Source: Pectinophora gossypiella (Eukaryota; Arthropoda; Insecta; Lepidoptera; Gelechiidae). Taken from it: 64,000 nucleotides of DNA. Positions 13,701 through 22,100 of this stretch are shown piece by piece. The notes below the pieces were generated by a model. That model saw only the letters and a list, made by a program, of their open reading frames with translations, was not told where the DNA came from and made no database searches. Position numbers and translations under genes: made by a program. Numbering within the stretch: position 1 is the stretch's first letter; each line of letters starts with the position of its first letter. The stretch spans positions 8,163,438-8,227,437 of the forward strand of contig NC_065415.1 of assembly GCF_024362695.1 (NCBI RefSeq), read 5' to 3'.

Positions 13701-16700
13701 TGGACCTCGCGTACGGTATGCTCGGCTCGCTGTTCCGATCCGGATCGCGGCAGACATTCTTCTCCTCACAGGTTTGAACACATAACTAGCACCTAACTCA
13801 TACCCCGGATACTTCATACAAAAAAACCTCGTTTTACACAGACACTACACATTGACGTTAAAGTACACGCGCATTTGTAGGTGTGACGTCTGACGCCCAT
13901 ACGATTGAAGACTAAGACCGAGGGGGGTGAGGTAAACCTAGCTCAGCGGCTGGTGGGGAGCGGAGAGTTGCCGTTCTATACGTAGTATTATTCCTTATGC
14001 TATGCAAGCGTCTAGCAGTGAAGAGATGTGCAGGAATAACCGATTAATGAATGTGATTGAGCGAGAACGAAAACGCTCTGTCGTTGTCCCACTCGCGGTG
14101 ATTGGTTTTTGTTATGTGCTTTTGTGTACCTCTGATAAGGTATACGTAAATCGTAGTCTACTTTTGACAGATTGTACATTTGGACACATTCAGCTTTTAA
14201 CAGATTTTACACTTGATATCAGTTTTTTTATTAAACGTCAAATCACGAAATTATTATGGAATTTGTATGAAATAGGACAATGTTAGGACTGGCAGAGGAA
14301 GACCTAGAAAGACGTATATTGACCAAATTGGAGATGTCCTTAGAAAACGTTTAGTACGATCTACACTGAACCGGCTTGCGTGTAGGAAACGATTGATGAA
14401 TGCGGAGGAAGCAAGAGAAATGAATCAGGATCGAAGCAAATGGAATTCCATAGTCTCTGCTTACTTATGTATGTATGTATGTGACGTCATAGAAAAACGT
14501 GATAAAATATCGGACTTATTTTTAAGTTAAATGGAAAACAGAAGATTTTCATCAGTTTTAGATGTCTTTATTTATTGATCAGTGGGCTTAGCACCGTAAG
14601 CACGCGACTCTTTCTCGCCGCGACAGACATCATGTCTCTTTATGTGAAGTACTGGGAGAGAGTGACGGGTGACGTATGTCGAGGCGAGAAAGAGTCGCAC
14701 GTTTACGTTGCTAAGCCCGCTGATTTCATAATTTATCTTTGACGTAGGATAGTAGCCAGTTATGTACATGTTGTGTTGCAGGTGGTGAGGTACGCGGACC
14801 TGTACGCGGCCTCGTTCCTCAACCTGATGTACTACCCGTTCTGCTACATGTTCCGCGCGCCCGCCATGCTCATGCCGCACGAGTCCACCGTCGCGCACGA
14901 GCAGCGGTTCACCGTCGACGCGCCCACCATCGACAGGTATACGACGTAACGTAGCCTCACGCCTGCATCCCCGAAGGGGTAGGCAGAACCGTATGCTATA
15001 TACTGGGTTACACTATAAGCATTAAATATACAAATGTGACTGAGATCTGAATAATCGTCGATTTGAATCGACATAACATCCTGCATATAGAGGTACATCC
15101 CAAGTGTAAGTCCCAATGCCCATGTAATAGTGGGCGACCCTATTGTCATCAACCGGGCACAAATACTGGATACCACAAGATAACAATTTTCTATGATCCA
15201 AACATGAATTCAATCTCATAAAGTCGAATTCACTGTTTTAGAGCCCGAGTCGGAATTTGAACCCGTAATACTACAATTTAAGTCACTCATTCTCCGAACA
15301 GGGCTGTAACGGATTTATTGTATATGTCACCGTAAAATTGTAAATAACGTTAGATTATATCTATCTCGCGAGATTGTGAACTGTCGAAAAATTGTGAAAC
15401 GTAATATACTGCTTACAATTTAACGTATTATTATTCGTCAGATTATAATCTATCGAAGTAAAACTGTTAAATCACAATCTTACAATTGTCAAATTGTCAA
15501 CTGTCCGACGGCTGTCCCTGATTGGTCGGCTTTACAGTAGACCGTTCTGTGTCCATAGAGTTAGGAATAAAACACAGGTGTCAGTCAAATAAAATAAATG
15601 CTCTTCAAGATTGTGAAATCAAGTACGTATTTATTAATTATTTAGTAAGTAATCAATAATTCTGACATCACATGGTAAGAAAAAATGTATCAAAATTAAA
15701 AAATCTGAAACGTATCATTCAGTATACTTTTCGTGTGTAAGATAAACATGCTGGCGGCATAGGGGTGGCCCAAGGGCCACCCCCGCCGCACCCTAACCTA
15801 CTGTTGTCTTGTAAAAATTATGACAAAACACTATTATTCTAAAAAAGAATTATGGATATCTATTTATTAATCCCAAAAATAAGTTATACCTAACAAACTA
15901 GTATTAATAGATGTTATTATGGGAAAGTAAAACTATTATGCTAAAAAACGTTATGCAAAAAGGATTATGATAATTAAAATTATGACAAAAACATTTATGC
16001 ATTTTAAGAGAATCCCAAATTAACATTATGCTCACTCTAATAGTTTTGTAACTCTATGGTATAGCACGCGAGGTGCGTTTCGTATCACAATTTGACGGTT
16101 TCACTTCGATAAATTATAATCTACCGAAAAATAATACGTTAAATTGTAAGCAATATGATACGATTCATAATTACTCGACAGTTCACAATCTCGCGAGATT
16201 CAAATCGATAGATTATAATCTAACGTTATTTACAATTTTACGGTGACATATACAATATATTCTATATACATTGTTATTACAAAGATAAAGATGCCGTGCC
16301 ATGCTCATATTGCAAGAGTCACTTGACTATCAAAATCGTCGGAAACATTTGTATAACATTTTGTAATAAAAATCCCTGAGCGACATGGTGTAATGCTGTA
16401 GTATTCATTTGTTATGTAAAGTGATGATTTGATTTTTCTTAATCACTGTAAACTATAAGGCTGGCATTACCACCAAAGCTCAAGCCTTAGATTATTATTA
16501 TTATTGCGTATGGCAGACAAATATCCTGCTTGGATCAAATATCCAGCTTAAGCTCCCTTAACCAAGTCTCTGCTGCATCCGTCACACAATGCAGCTCGGC
16601 TATACCACCTGGGAACCGGTGCAGAGGGCACTCGTTCACTCGTTCACTATGTGAGATAAGCCTTAGATGAAAATTAAATACAAAAAAAATAATTTATGTA

Positions 16701-17601
16701 ATTTCCAGGACGAGGCAGCACCAGACGAGGACATTTAGCCTGCTGAGCATCTCAGACGACACCGCGTCGCAAGACACTGCGCCCGCTTCCGCCATCCGCA
16801 AGAAAGTTGAGGTAAGGGTTTTCATAAAATTTAACAGAAATCAGAATTGTTTATTCAACGTAATTATCATGAATAAGCTTGTAGAAGGTCAATTTTTGTA
16901 TCTCACTCGAACGGAATTGCAGCCGGTACACTCCATACAAAAATCTCATTCTTACCGTAACGCGTAAGTGCGAGTGAGACAAACAGTCCGCACTCTCCCT
17001 TTTACTCCTTAGCGGCATTTAACAATAAACTAAAACCTAGAGAAGGTGACATCGGTGCTCGATTCGAATCGGTACGGGGCGGAGAATTAGCGTTGTTTAT
17101 TAAATTCAATTTATTCATTTATCAAGGCTTGCTTGCTATGAAAGCTCGGTGAGGTGTGGGCACTTAGTTAAATCTTGGGATAGATGTACCTCTGATTACC
17201 CTATTGGGATATAGTCGTAAGCTTATGTTTATTCATAGCGATATACCTGGATCGAAACGAATGTATCGCACGGAGCGTCGGCTATAGTGACGTATGCTAC
17301 CAAACAAATGACGACATCCAATGTGGACATCGGAATTATCCAGTACCTAAATTTGCTTTTTTCAAATGAGTTTAAGCACTTCTGCGCACTTTCTTTTTTT
17401 TGTTTTCGGTGATTGCTGAGGTTGGCAATCCACCTCACAACCCACACGATTACAAAAGACTATGTAATCTTTTGTATACGTTTATAGACAACCGGGTCCG
17501 TCCCACACACCCGGCCGGAGACGCCGCGGCAGCTCACACACACGCACGACGAAGACTGTTCCGACGACGAGGACGTGGCCAAGACGCAAGCAGCCAAATA
17601 A
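1727..17601 (+). CDS. NT5C2: Cytosolic purine 5'-nucleotidase (cN-II, IMP/GMP-preferring), complete, 12 coding exons
   Basis: Coding exons: 1727-1851, 5119-5192, 5549-5666, 5940-6035, 6300-6446, 7599-7875, 8530-8704, 12680-12902, 13624-13771, 14782-14936, 16709-16811, 17488-17601. All junctions are GT-AG and keep frame, giving 584 aa (human is 561). The product is a HAD-superfamily cytosolic phosphatase that dephosphorylates IMP, GMP and related purine nucleotides. HAD motif I is GFDMDYTLA with nucleophile D60 and D62. Motif II is LTNSEYNFTDK near residue 257, the motif III lysine is in DAKKPLFF near 300, and motif IV is YIGDHIFGD with D359 and D364. Also seen are TLYGNLLKVDAYGN and SLFRSGSRQT, both family hallmarks. 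The C-terminus is acidic (DEDCSDDEDV), as in vertebrate cN-II. The start could instead be the ATG at 1745, which has a better context. Introns 7-10 are rich in transposons. Confidence 0.95.
1852..5118 (+). other. NT5C2 intron 1, no recognised elements
   Basis: This is a 3.3-kb AT-rich intron between a GTGAGT donor and a TTTCCAG acceptor. A short inverted motif around the sequence ATCCCGG/CCGGGAT occurs near 4158-4195. I see no exon, RNA gene or clear transposon here. The short frames at 2468-2722 and 4278-4526 (minus) have no recognisable content. Confidence 0.5.
5786..5872 (+). repeat. Dispersed repeat fragment (GTGAGGTGTGG family)
   Basis: The segment beginning AAAAGGTGAGGTGTGGATAC and running through 'tacttttgactacccc' recurs with substitutions at about 17146-17229, both within NT5C2 introns. 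This is a direct comparison of two places in the window. It is probably the tail of a retroelement of unknown class. Confidence 0.6.
6447..7598 (+). other. NT5C2 intron 5, nothing recognised
   Basis: This is 1.15 kb of AT-rich intron between exons 5 and 6. No repeat, RNA or coding feature was found by eye. Confidence 0.4.
8148..8262. mobile_element. Small foldback (MITE-like) element in NT5C2 intron 6
   Basis: An imperfect inverted repeat is visible. The left arm CATGAGAGTGGATTTTTCAA pairs with the right arm TTGAAAAATCGACTCCTATG, leaving about 75 bp between. There is no coding capacity. The boundaries and target duplication are uncertain. Confidence 0.45.
8829..8930 (-). repeat. Truncated SINE-C tail fragment
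   Basis: The segment containing CCATGTAATAGGAGGCGAGC and 'taaccgggcacaaat' matches the SINE-C tail at about 15119-15165. Only the tail is present; the tRNA-like head is missing. Confidence 0.5.
9614..9753. mobile_element. Foldback MITE in NT5C2 intron 7
   Basis: Inverted terminal repeats of about 35 bp are visible. The left arm starts AATTCGTCCCTGACGTCGCA and includes GACGTATCT. The right arm contains AGATACGTCCGTTTGCGACG and ends GACGAATT. The internal 70 bp is AT-rich and non-coding. It is likely a non-autonomous DNA transposon; its superfamily is not known. Confidence 0.7.
9856..10058. mobile_element. Foldback MITE with GGGTGAAT termini and ATAA duplication
   Basis: Termini GGGTGAAT and ATTCACCC begin inverted arms of about 65 bp, with AATTTTTCACGAAAAA in both arms in opposite orientation. 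ATAA lies directly outside both ends, as expected for a 4-bp target-site duplication. A direct repeat of TTTTTCATGTCGGAACC sits in the centre. There is no coding capacity. Confidence 0.7.
10070..10293 (-). mobile_element. Foldback repeat of the ACAGGGTGTTAGTGACATCG family
   Basis: Read on the minus strand this starts ACAGGGTGTTAGTGACATCG and continues into GATGATTCAGACCATGATTC. A second copy lies at about 49089-49235 on the plus strand. The left part repeats the inner arm (GATGATTCAGGTCAT, GAGTTGATACCAAGTAG) in inverted orientation, so it folds back. It lies 11 bp from the preceding MITE. The 64-aa frame inside it is a chance frame. Confidence 0.65.
10327..10492 (-). repeat. SINE-C copy (tRNA-derived head, minus strand)
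   Basis: It matches the copy at 14954-15312: the shared block CATGAATTCAAACTCATAA is followed by a reversed tRNA-like B box around 'cgagacccgaacctgtgac' and ends near 'ccgtacagggttatcac'. It is interpreted as a diverged tRNA-derived SINE. Confidence 0.55.
10873..11035 (+). mobile_element. 3' end of a non-LTR retrotransposon (RTE-like)
   Basis: The segment encodes, with breaks, a C-terminal reverse-transcriptase tail of the form RACMKR-MN-EEA-E-CQDRSKW-S (not one intact frame). It then runs into GCGTGAGTTTATGTGTGTAT. The same tail occurs at 14280-14483 and 49775-49936. It is 5'-truncated, as is usual for LINEs. Confidence 0.7.
11317..11658 (+). mobile_element. Full-length tRNA-derived SINE (SINE-B) with 17-bp target duplication
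   Basis: The head carries tRNA-like promoter boxes: A box 'tagctcagttggtagaac' and B box 'gaggttcgaatcc'. A body follows with 'gaaggaaaacatcgtgagg', 'gacaggcagtcgcttctgt' and a GATGATG tail. The 17-bp sequence AAAGCATCGATATAAAA occurs perfectly on both sides (11300-11316 and 11659-11675), marking a target-site duplication and recent insertion into NT5C2 intron 7. Truncated copies lie at 13083-13254, 13320-13384, about 17800-17862 (reverse) and 48498-48716. Confidence 0.85.
11970..12099. mobile_element. GC-ended foldback MITE, partly degraded (copy 1)
   Basis: Starts TCTGCATGACAACCACGCCA and continues through GCGCGGCGCC, 'attatattgagcg' and a central 'tatctatgtagatgg' to 'ggcctcgatataatt'. 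It aligns in the opposite orientation with the better-preserved copy at 56206-56361; its right GC-rich arm is lost. Confidence 0.65.
13083..13254 (+). repeat. Truncated SINE-B copy
   Basis: Contains the SINE-B body 'gacaggcagtcgcttctgt' and 'gcggacccagtgaaaacgg' followed by a GATGATGATAG tail. The tRNA-like head is missing. A second smaller fragment follows at about 13320-13384. Confidence 0.65.
13915..14000. repeat. Dispersed repeat fragment (GGGGGTGAGGTAA ... TATACGTAGTATTATT)
   Basis: The block from GGGGGGTGAGGTAAACC to TATACGTAGTATTATTCC is repeated with changes at about 36793-36870, and partly near 17075-17095. Class unknown; it resembles a retroelement tail. Confidence 0.5.
14280..14483 (+). 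mobile_element. 3' end of a non-LTR retrotransposon (RTE-like), longest copy
   Basis: One frame reads GRGRPRKTYIDQI followed by DVLRKRLVRSTLNRLAC and EEAREMNQDRSKWNS, typical of the C-terminal end of a LINE reverse-transcriptase ORF. It ends in a TATG microsatellite. It is 5'-truncated with no upstream RT domain. It lies in NT5C2 intron 9. Confidence 0.75.
14580..14722. mobile_element. Foldback MITE inserted in another repeat
   Basis: Inverted arms: the left starts CAGTGGGCTTAGC with ACTCTTTCTCGCC, and the right contains GGCGAGAAAGAGT and ends GCTAAGCCCGCTG. Arms are about 45 bp around a 55-bp centre. The flanking sequence is interrupted relative to a paralogous uninterrupted copy at about 23215-23370. 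The 108-aa minus-strand frame here is a chance product of this element plus exon antisense. Confidence 0.75.
14954..15312 (-). repeat. SINE-C copy (tRNA-derived), minus strand
   Basis: Shares CATGAATTCAATCTCATAA, 'gcccgagtcggaatttgaac' and a terminal 'gaacagggctgtaac' with the copy at 10327-10492. On the minus strand a B-box-like GGTTCAAATTCC precedes the tail. It abuts the long-TIR transposon beginning at 15316. Confidence 0.55.
15316..16257. mobile_element. 942-bp non-autonomous DNA transposon with about 160-bp terminal inverted repeats
   Basis: The left end TATTGTATATGTCACCGTAA reappears inverted at the right end (TTACGGTGACATATACAATA). Pairing continues inward for about 160 bp with scattered changes, through AACGTTAGATTATA, CTCGCGAGATTGTGAACTGT and TTACAATTTAACGTATTATT. 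The interior has no long frame. It holds a strong hairpin at 15762-15783 and an ATTATG-type short-period array at about 15810-16030. Inserted in NT5C2 intron 10. Superfamily not assigned. Confidence 0.8.
17146..17229 (+). repeat. Dispersed repeat fragment (GTGAGGTGTGG family), copy 2
   Basis: Aligns with 5786-5872: GTGAGGTGTGGGCACTTAGT then 'gatgtacctctgattaccc'. It lies in NT5C2 intron 11. Confidence 0.55.
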
Positions 17602-19113
17602 ACAACCCATAATTATACAGGATTATATGGAGTCAATTTACCGTAGCTCAATTGTACCTGCGGGTGATCTAACGTGGCCTAGCTTAGCTAGATATACTAT
17701 TAACAAATCAATTCTCTTCCAAGTTCGATTTTTTTTTCTAGGCTGTAGTTTTAACAAAATTTAGCAAGCCATTTGGTAAAGTAAGAAAGCAGAAACATTA
17801 CCATCAATATCTCCCTAGCGTTATCGCGTTTTTACAGGGTCCGCTTACTTATCCTGAAGTTTCGTCAGATTCGTTTTTTGCTGACCCGAATGTTTAACCC
17901 GAAGGAATTTGTTCCGCAATTGCATTTTTCGGGATTTCGAAAGACGACCAGCAAAAACAATAAATGATATACTTATGTCAACTTGCAAAGCGAAACTATG
18001 GATTTCTCTTAACCTATTTACAAATGTATTTTCGTCAGGCGAATACGTATTTCTTTCGAATATTGAATGCTGGTGAAATTGTGGTTGAATGTATGTATAT
18101 GTTTCACCCGTTATCTTAGAACACGAGTTATATTGAGTGTTGAATTTCTTGAATTTATTAGTGTGAATAATATTGTATCTATCTGGGAATGGACGTAAAT
18201 TCATTTTAGTTTTATGGCGTCTGAGTGCGAGGGAATAAAATATTAGTAAAACTCCGAGATTTATTTAGCATGATATTTATGGAACTTGTTCTGCGATTAA
18301 TTTATTGCTGTTTTTGGTTTCGATAACTGGAGATGGTACTTGGTATGAAGGAGACCCCAATCACCAATAAATGATCATGTATCTTTCTTTTCAATACTAA
18401 TACTTCATTTTATTTTTATTTACAAAATGTAAACTACATTCGATGCAGATAAAGAGGCTATAGTGATGCGAGGAAGAAGAGTTAAACTTCAGCAGCAGTA
18501 ATTATTATTGTTATCCACAGTCGTTCGCCGGCCGACAGTAAGCATTTCCAAGTGTGATGAGAATATTTTACGATACTGATTATTTTAAACTGAATAGTAC
18601 TTGTTGTAGAATATGTACATACTATAAATATGTAACGAATATAATTATAATATTGTGTTGTATAAAATATTTCGAGAATTTATTTTTTGAGTCCAGTCAA
18701 TAGAGATTATTTTTTGTTGCACTCTGTTCACATTTATATTATTGTTATATTTTTTAATATATTTTATTGTTTGAGTAAACAAGATACTTGTGTTTGAATT
18801 CAGTCAATAGTGTACTCGTGAATTAACGATTTGATTACAAATGTTAAGCTCCGTTGATTGGGCTTCTAGATGTTGTGATTTAAATTGTTTAAAAATGTAT
18901 GCGTATATGACGTAGCTTTATACATAGGTAAGTGTATAGATACACTGTTTATAATATTATGAGTAAATTGTTAACGAGGAAATGTTGCCATTTTTATATC
19001 AGTAGCAATTCCACTTTTTTACCTAATCACACAAAACTAGATGTGTAATAGGATGCAATAAATAAAATTAATTCAATAAATCATATTTATGTTTTATTAA
19101 CTTACTTTAATAA
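17602..19113 (+). other. NT5C2 3' UTR and convergent intergenic DNA
   Basis: No coding exon. AATAAA polyadenylation hexamers occur at 18234-18239 and, overlapping, at 19057-19066, so the NT5C2 transcript may extend close to the opposite gene's stop codon (19114). A reversed SINE-B fragment lies at about 17800-17862. The 119-aa minus-strand frame at 17845-18204 overlaps that fragment and has no recognisable domain, so I treat it as chance. Confidence 0.5.
19093..19098 (-). terminator. Polyadenylation signal AATAAA of the FRA10AC1 homologue
   Basis: On the minus strand AATAAA lies 16 nt downstream of the stop codon at 19114-19116, giving an unusually short 3' UTR. The plus-strand AATAAA cluster at 19057-19066 sits just beyond it, so the two convergent transcripts probably overlap at their tails. 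Confidence 0.6.
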
Positions 19114-22100
19114 CTATAACAGTAGGTCCTCCAAGTATTCTTCAAACTCTTCCTCCCGAGACTTTTCTTCTATTTCCTGCACGCCTGGAATTTAATAAAA
19201 CGTGAGCTATTATTATCCACCAGTTTAAATTAGTTAGTTGTTTAAATAAGGGTGGCAGCCTCCGTGGTCTAGTGGTTAGAGCGTTAGGCTCACGATCTGG
19301 AGGTCCGGGTTCAATTCCCGATGGGGACATTGTCGAAATCACTTTGTGAGACTGTCCTTTGTTTGGTAAGGACTTTTCAGGCTTGAATCACCTGATTGTC
19401 CGAAAAAGTAAGATGATTCCGTGCTTCGGAGGGCACGTTAAGCCGTTGGTCCCGGCTATTAGCCGTAAAAACACCTCCACCAACCCGCAGTGGAGCAGCG
19501 TGGTGAAGTATGCTCCATACCCCCTCCGGTTGATTGAGGGGAGGCCTGTGCCCAGCATTGGGACGTATATAGGCAGTTTATGTTATGTTAAATAAGGATA
19601 TGATAAGTACACCTAAACTAAAAAATAAGAATGATTGAAGATAGATTTGAAAAAGATTTATAAGTGGTAGATTTGGTAGAGGAAGTTCTAGGCGTACCTA
19701 CATACCGCGATTAGATCCAGGATGTTTTAAAGAAAGGCCAGCAGGACTAACTTCAGTAAATTTTGTCGAAATCGATGTGTTTGTTGTTTTCCGTAACATG
19801 CAGGCAACGTGATTTTGTTCGTATTTAGACAGAACGACATGACTTATTTGGGTTCACATATGAACACCAATCGATAAACGACATAACAAAAAAACGTTTC
19901 AAGACTTTCATAAAAAAGAGACTAAGGAAGTCTTCGTTCCTATTGGTAAGTACAACATTGTTATAGGTACTGTTGTGGGGCCCGTGTCATCACTGTGATG
20001 AAAGATGATAGATTTTAAGTATGGGTTTCATATACGGCAGATAGGCTATCAGGGAATATCAACAAGTGGTGAAAGAACTTCTTAGTATGTTAGGTGAACA
20101 CCTAAATCAAAATCTGATACAAACCTTTCTTCCACAAGGATTCGTTTACGCTCTCCACAGTCGTATTCTCTGCAGCAGTGGACGTGGAGGGTTCCATCTC
20201 AATCTCGGCTGCCTCGAGACTTTCCTCACCGCTTTCTTCACCTGAATCATCTTTTTCTTTGTTTTTCTTTTTCTTCTTATGACGTTTCTTCAGCCGCTTA
20301 ACTTCACGCTTCTTTGATCTGTAGTTTAATTTCTCTGAGCACTCAGGACATAAACCTGCGCAAGTTATTTTTTGTGAGAGAAATACAAAAACAGTTCAAG
20401 TCCCTTTAAAATTATTTGGATGCAACAATGACAAATCCCAAATTCTATTTGATAGTACTCGTAGGTACCAATATCTTGGGTCCGACACTGCATTTACGTC
20501 CCACTAAGTAAAGGGTCCCGTTTATAGCATGTCAATATGAACTCTGACACTAAGGTTGGTGAGGTTAGTTATAGAATTCACCAACCACACGGATATCCTG
20601 GGGCCTGTTTCATAAAACTTACAATTGTAAATTACGACAATTTGGTGTTCATTACGTAGCTAAAATGAAACTGTAAAATATTTGGGATCACAGACTCCGC
20701 AAGGTACATCAAATTATCTTTGTAATTTACAATTGTAAGTTTTATGAAACAGGCCCCTGGTCTATCGGAGGTTCAAAGGATGCATCAAACAATAGGTTGT
20801 GGTGAGCTAGAGCTACGCACGCTTACCAAACTTAACAAGTTTATTCGTCTCTGCATCCCCTAAATACATAGTTTACTTCCCAAGACGCTGCGCTGCTACA
20901 GTGCATGTTGCCACACTAGAACTTTCCCAAGCACCACTTCCTTCTACCCACAACTAAGCAATGCATCTTCAAGCTTAACCTGCCTAAACCGAAAGTTAAA
21001 GCTACGTACGTAGTTTAACTAGCGCGTTTTTCTTGTCCCCGTCCTCCAGGTAGGCGAAGTTGACCTCCCAGGAGCGCAGGCCGTCGGCGCTGCTGCAGTG
21101 CTTGTTGCCGCACTGGAACTGACCCTTGCCGAGCACCACTTCCTTCTCCACGCGCCATCGAAGAGCCACCTACACGGTTCATCATCATCAGCCCATTAAC
21201 GTCCCCACTGCTGGGGCACGGGCCTTCCCTATGGATGGATAGGGAGATCGGGCCTGAAATCATCACGCGGGCTCAGTGCGGATTGATGGTTATTAACGAC
21301 TGCTAATGCAGCCGGGACCAACGGCTTGACGTGCCTTCCGAAGTACGGAGGAGCTCGAGATGAAAACTTTTTTTTGTGGTCACCCGCATCCTATGATCGG
21401 CCTTGCGAAAGTTGCTTAACTTCAACAATCGCAGACCGAGTGCGTTTCCCGCTGTGCCAACGAGCTCCTCACCTACACGGTTACGTCTTATTAATACAGT
21501 CAAACGGCCTCTGTGGTTCAGTGGACAAGCGTTGGGCGAGGTCCAGGATGTGAATCACGATGGGAATATATCACAAAACTATTACTTGCACAGATTACGT
21601 GAATCTGTCCCCGTACTACAATTATAAAAGCCCAAAGATTTTCTTTGTCACTGGACTGATATGAATGAAAATTGGCACGTACGACATAGGGGATCTACTG
21701 TTCAGAGATAAACTTCGCGCGCGATTACACATAATTCCGTGCGGAAATATAGTTAGGTATATATTTTTTATAAAACTTACCAACTCAGTTGTTTGCTATC
21801 GGATCGGGGCCACTTAAGGCCGAAGCTCTTGGCATTTCGCCAGTTCTACCACCCTATAGATGCGCCACTGAGCAGATATAGGTACTCCACTCACATAGGC
21901 TCGCTTGCCAGATTTCAGAGCTTTCATAACATTGCTCCAGACATGTTACAGCAGCTGGCACTTTAGGTAGGTACCTATTACTCGAAAGATGAGTTAGCTA
22001 AGCTAATTTATGGAGTGAGTGAGAAGGTTAAAGTCTTTCTTAATTAACCGGAGAACCCGCCTATGGTTGTTGCTGTACCAACTGCTCCGCTGATATCTTA

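Noticed and set aside
14572..15219. Overlapping minus-strand frames of 108, 110 and 65 aa
   Set aside because: They are antisense to NT5C2 exon 10, a MITE and a SINE-C copy.
17845..18204. 119-aa minus-strand open frame
   Set aside because: It lies antisense in the NT5C2 3' UTR, overlaps a reversed SINE-B fragment, has no domain and no splice or promoter support.
19256..19328. tRNA gene
   Set aside because: The A and B boxes are clear, but they head a repeated SINE (three near-identical copies with long non-tRNA bodies), so it is not a functional tRNA gene.
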